NCBI GenBank assembly: GCA_025267735.1
Contig: CM046294.1
Coordinates: 36,115,222 to 36,179,221 of the forward strand
Direction of reading: 5' to 3'
Origin: Mactra quadrangularis
Lineage: Eukaryota > Mollusca > Bivalvia > Venerida > Mactridae
DNA: 64,000 bases
Within the stretch, counting starts at the first letter, position 1; every line of letters starts with the position of its first letter. The translations under genes were made by a program, and so were the position numbers. Under the pieces are notes generated by a model that was not told where the DNA came from, did no database searches, and was given only the letters and a program-made list of their open reading frames with translations. Shown one piece after another: positions 59,481 to 64,000 of the stretch.

Positions 59481-61824
59481 CATAACCAGTTTTCTTGAAT
59501 ATTTTCTTCAAAAAATACCATTTGCTGTTTCTCTATTTCTGCATCATTTCCTCTACAGAGGAATGTTGAAAACAAATTTAGACGACATTTTAAGGCTAAA
59601 TAAATTTACTCTCAATCACCGCAGCATGGTTACAACTCCAAGCATAGTCAGGCATTATAACTGCGTCGGCTGAAATAACTAAATAAGCAAAGGTAGTCTT
59701 TGGTCTACTAAAAGTTTCCCGCTTAATTACACAAAAGTTGTGGTTTGTTTATTTATTAAAACTTAAGTCCAGTATTGTTTGAAGTTCCTATAATTCTTGT
59801 ATCCAATGATATGACCGAGCTTTTGAAGTTTATACGAGATAATTATTTAGATAATATCCGACTTAGAGATTTAATGAACGTTGTGAATCATTGATTAGAT
59901 CTAACCTAAAGACAAATATTAGTAGGAATCAGTTCAGTCTACTTTTAGAGCTTTCAGCGCTTTGGTTACAATATAATGACTTATCACGTGATTAAAAGCT
60001 TACAATACAATAATCTAACGTGGCTTTGATTATAATAAAATGACGTTCTAATTTAAATGTTTCTTTTGTTGATAATAACAGAAAATTAACAATATACATC
60101 TTAGAACACACCTAGGCATGTGGTATCATATATCTCGTTTCCATGACAACGATCATAATACATGTGTTAGTTTTCTAAGTCAAAGACATTGTGCAGTTGT
60201 TAGTGTATTTTATTTCTGCAATAAAACACCCTGAGTTATCCTAGAAAATAGTCAACAAACAATTATGTTTGTTCAATCGATTTAATGAGAACTCTTTTAT
60301 ATGGAGAAATTATTTCTCATTGTCACGTGGGATTTGTACAATATTTTTTTTAGTGTAAGATTGTATCCACGTAAACTACAACAACAATTTGATAGTAATA
60401 TGAAACATAACATTGAAAAAGAAGTCGACATGTTGAACTGATTGCTTTTGGAACAATGCCGGACAAAACACAACATTTTAAAACAACATTGAATAATCTC
60501 ATTCGAGGATTGAAAAGGTCAAAATATTAGATACTAATGTAATGCAAAGTGCCATGGATATCCGAATTCAGGCAATAAGGCTATTTGGTAACGGAAATAG
60601 TCTACAATTTTTCCATGTGTAATTTATTCTCGAGGCCGTAGGCTGGGGCATCAGTTCTTAACACTATCATGGACACCGAAGGACAACTGTTTGACTGTCC
60701 CAAAATTACATATAAAATAACTGTTTTATTACCTGATCAATTTCAAATGCTTGTAGACGAAAAAAGAACAATAACATAGTTTGGCAAATATACTAGTGAG
60801 TAATAATAATTTGAATTTAAAGCAGTCGTTAAACTACGACAAAGTTGTTGACATGTTTACGTCTGGTTTATGTTCAAGATCGATAGACGCTTGAAAGAGT
60901 CTGGTGAATCTTAAACTCCCTTTAAAGTTACCTTTATCAGTTTAGTACCAGTTCAAGGAACATAGCGTAATGTCAGAGCTAGCCAAACGAACCGTCAAAA
61001 TTATTTATATAAGGAACCAGGTAATAATAGTACTTGATTATCTAGCTTGGAGGTTGAATCAAAGCATGCATTAACACATAGCCTTCAGCATACACTTTAT
61101 TGTTATTGTTTAATATCATATTATGGTACTATAAACCTTGGAAATAAAGTACATTAAGTTAATATGTTTGCAGGTTGTTGACTTTCACGAGCAGTCTTTA
61201 AATGATTTATATCAGACCTTAAAGTGCACATAATGATAATATCAGTCAATCACGCCTGATGTAAAATGTGTGTACTAAAATGTTTAATTGAAAGAGCCAG
61301 TGGGTTTGTTACTAATAAAACTTAATTTGCACAAACTACCGCCATTATTCTTAGCACTAATGAACTATTATGCGCATGTGTGAAGAATTTTTGCTTTCAA
61401 GATGCTAGACACACCGTTCAATAAAATAGAAAACAATAAACACGACGGAACAACATATTAGGTCCTATTTTACTGGTGAATTCTTTCAGTAAAACTATTT
61501 GACTCAGCTTGACACAGCTTATCTATATTTTAGATGGTAAACGACTAAATAATTTAGCCAGCCTTTCTTTGACTCTCTCCAGGTGACATTATGTTACACG
61601 GTTGCGACTACTTACATAGTTTAATGAAACCAGCTTAGAAAAAACTGCCAGTACGGTAATCAGGCTGGTTTTCTTTTCACGTAGCAAAAACAAAACTATT
61701 AAAATCAATGCATGATACATTGACCATTGATCCATTGATTTATAATGCTAATCAATCTGATTAAAACCCTATCTAAAAGTGTCCGCTCGCCTACGCGCTA
61801 ATTTTGAACTGACCGTTTTCAAAC

Positions 61825-62073
61825 GAGGGTCACGTTCAAGTGATCTTTTTTTATTATAATATTCATGACGAAATTGTTATTTTAAGTAACTTGTTTACAT
61901 CGTCTACGTCATACAATTTGAAATGAGCCTTCCAATCACAGCCTGTGAATAATACAGCTTTCAAATTAGCTCGCAAACCTTGGTCTAAAAATAGAATGCT
62001 ATTAATAGTGTTTCGTCTAGATGAAAGGTACGCATTGATTGGTCGACATAAAGTTCATCTTGACGTGACCCTC
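61825..62073. repeat. Inverted repeat pair, possible foldback element
   Basis: GAGGGTCACGTTCAAG (61825-61840) and CTTGACGTGACCCTC (62059-62073) are inverted copies differing by one inserted base, about 218 bp apart, inside a locally less AT-rich segment. Flanking duplication was not identified, so the pair may be the ends of a small MITE or chance. Confidence 0.4.
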
Positions 62074-63449
62074 CATTGAGATCTTAGAAATCCTGTACGA
62101 CAACGTTCCACAGGATATCTGTTTGCGGAGATTGAATGCTAATAAAATCTCTTTGACAATGTTTACGTTTATCATAACTCAACTCTAAATACTTGATCTT
62201 ATCTTATTATGGGTCAATACAAAAATCATAGCAACCTTGAAAAATACTGAACATTAATTAACATCAGTAAATAAACAAAATATTGTATTAGTGTGAATAC
62301 AGTGTAGCGTAAGTGTTGGACTTGTTACGAGTAGTACATTGTGTATATATCAATCTCCGTAAACATATATCTTAGATCGGGCTTTAATCAGACTGCGCAT
62401 ATAGCGAAGAACATTTGCACTATCTGCACGGCAACAGGCAATTAATGTTTAATGTAGGTATTTTAAAGAAACTCTAGTAATGCATAAAGGTCCCTGACTG
62501 GAAGCGAACCTAAAACAAGAAATTAATCCAACCAGACGATCTAATTTTATAATTACAATCATTACGGAAAAACGACTATGAAATAACTGAAATCAATTTC
62601 GAAAATCCGAGATGGAGATTGAATGAGATGTTTTCTACATAGTTTACGGTTCACTTAATACCTTTGTTAATTTCAGAGCTGTTTTAGTTAGACAGCATAC
62701 ATCAATTTTAGTTTCGGAAAATTAATTGTTTTTTTCTATTAATCTAAATTGAAGTTACATAGAACCGCAATGAACTTAAAAGAAATTAATCCTTGTTATA
62801 AAAAAAGACCACAAAAACTTGACAATGATAAATAAGGTTAATGGAATACGCGAACCCGTTTGTACTTTTATTTCATTCACAAATTGACGTCAATGTATTT
62901 CAACTATAACTGTTATGACATGCGCTCACATGCTAAACCAGAGTACATTGTATACAGTCATGTGATCTTCAGATTGTCAACAAACTTCTGTTTTACGTCA
63001 AATTCCTGCAGCAACCAAACAATATAACATATTTAAATAGTGCATTAAAATAACTATTATATTTGTTTGTTCAGAAATGCTCACATGAACCTATGAGTGG
63101 TAATTGCACATGACATAGTTTGCCGCTCAATTCAAAATGTATGCACAGAGTTTTGAGCTTATCATAAAAACTCACAGGATCAAATGGAATGTTTCGAGCA
63201 GAGAAATGTAGTAGTTATTTTATGCGCTTTTAAAGGTCATTCAATTTTTTCTGAAATGTGTAACAAGAAATATGATTTGTTAAAAATTCTACCTTAAGTC
63301 CTTCGGAAATAAATAAAGTCTACAGTTGTACCTTGAAAGCGATCCTCCATTGTTGTGGAACTAAATCATCAGAAACCAATTCATTAATTTCTATGATGTT
63401 TTATCTAATTTGATTTTTACGGGGACAATTCTGGCGTTAAGCGCTTTAT

Positions 63450-63650
63450 CGTCTGTATTTTGGCAAAGAAATAAAAGTACAAAGCGGGTTCATATATTTC
63501 ATTCACTTAATTTACTATTGTCAAATTTTTGCTCTCTCATAAAAGCAAGGATCAATTTGTTGTTAAGTTTTATACGTTTCTATGGAAATTCCTATCAGGT
63601 TACAGGAAAATACAATCAATTTCAGGAATCTAAAATTGATATAAGCTGTC
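63450..63650 (+). repeat. Diverged repeat, copy 2 (partner 59170-59350)
   Basis: Same orientation and block order as its partner, including ACTTAATTTACTATT and TCTAAAATTGATATA. A 93-codon frame (63410-63691) overlapping it has no recognised motif. Confidence 0.55.
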
Positions 63651-64000
63651 TATCTAGAAAAGCTCTGATATTAACTAACACTGAATCGTAATTATATAAA
63701 ACGCAGCTTATTCATTCTCTGTCGGGTTACTTGGGTTGTCTAAATTGATTTTCATTTATTTTATTGTTACTTTTGGAATGGTAGTAATTATAAAATCAGA
63801 TCGCCTGGTTGGTTAAATTACCCTTTTTACGTTCGCTTCTCGTCAGGTACATTCATAGATCAGTAGAGTATGTTCAAAATACATTGAACATTTTATCTGT
63901 TGCCGTTGTTGCTGTGCATAGTGCAAACTTTCTCCGCTTTATACACAGTCTGATTAAAGTCAACTCTAAAATATATGTTTACATAGGTACCTGTAAAAAT

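Larger units (their letters stand above)
59481..64000. other. AT-rich DNA with faint repeats, no gene recognised
   Basis: Contains an inverted repeat pair at 61825-62073 and the partner copy at 63450-63650. No exon, RNA gene or intact mobile element could be recognised. Confidence 0.5.

Overview
The window is a stretch of AT-rich eukaryotic nuclear DNA that is almost free of genes. It has one convincing protein-coding exon with canonical splice sites, several tRNA-derived SINE families, a decayed non-LTR retrotransposon (LINE), and small DNA transposons with clean target-site duplications (TSDs). There is no sign of bacterial operons, an organelle genome or a viral genome. The repeat content (tRNA-headed SINEs ending in an ACGGCGTTAAAC-type domain, and many copies of an AAGGGAGRTAATT-like motif) suggests a bivalve mollusc. 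That is an inference from pattern recognition and no species is claimed.

Layout. 1-8.7 kb: AT-rich DNA with a 44-bp tandem array lying between two diverged direct repeats, one SINE of family A, and a decayed 30-31 bp minisatellite. 8.7-15.1 kb: one SINE of family B, one of family A (minus strand), and old diverged repeats. 15.1-22.2 kb: a minus-strand LINE with ORF1, endonuclease and reverse transcriptase, broken by stops and frameshifts. Three later elements split it: an unclassified 1.75-kb insertion with a 7-bp TSD, a family-A SINE with a 14-bp TSD, and a Tigger/pogo-like element with a TA TSD. 22.2-36.5 kb: mostly featureless AT-rich DNA holding the only exon found, part of a fibronectin type III domain on the plus strand at 28.3 kb. 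36.5-50.6 kb: SINEs of families A, B and C, two TA-flanked MITEs, a 783-bp hAT-type element with an 8-bp TSD, and a G-rich quadruplex-like patch. 50.6-64 kb: a 20-unit minisatellite built from two alternating unit types, old repeat pairs and decayed SINE pieces.

How it fits together. The window is best read as introns of one large gene, or intron plus intergenic DNA, colonised by retroelements and MITEs. The SINEs need a LINE partner for mobility. The LINE here is not an obvious partner, because the SINE 3' domain was not seen in its 3' region. The most notable signal is that three SINE families with different tRNA-like heads share one 3' domain, in which a stem pairs in all three families and shows compensatory changes. 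Family C carries two further conserved hairpins. These point to selection on SINE RNA structure.
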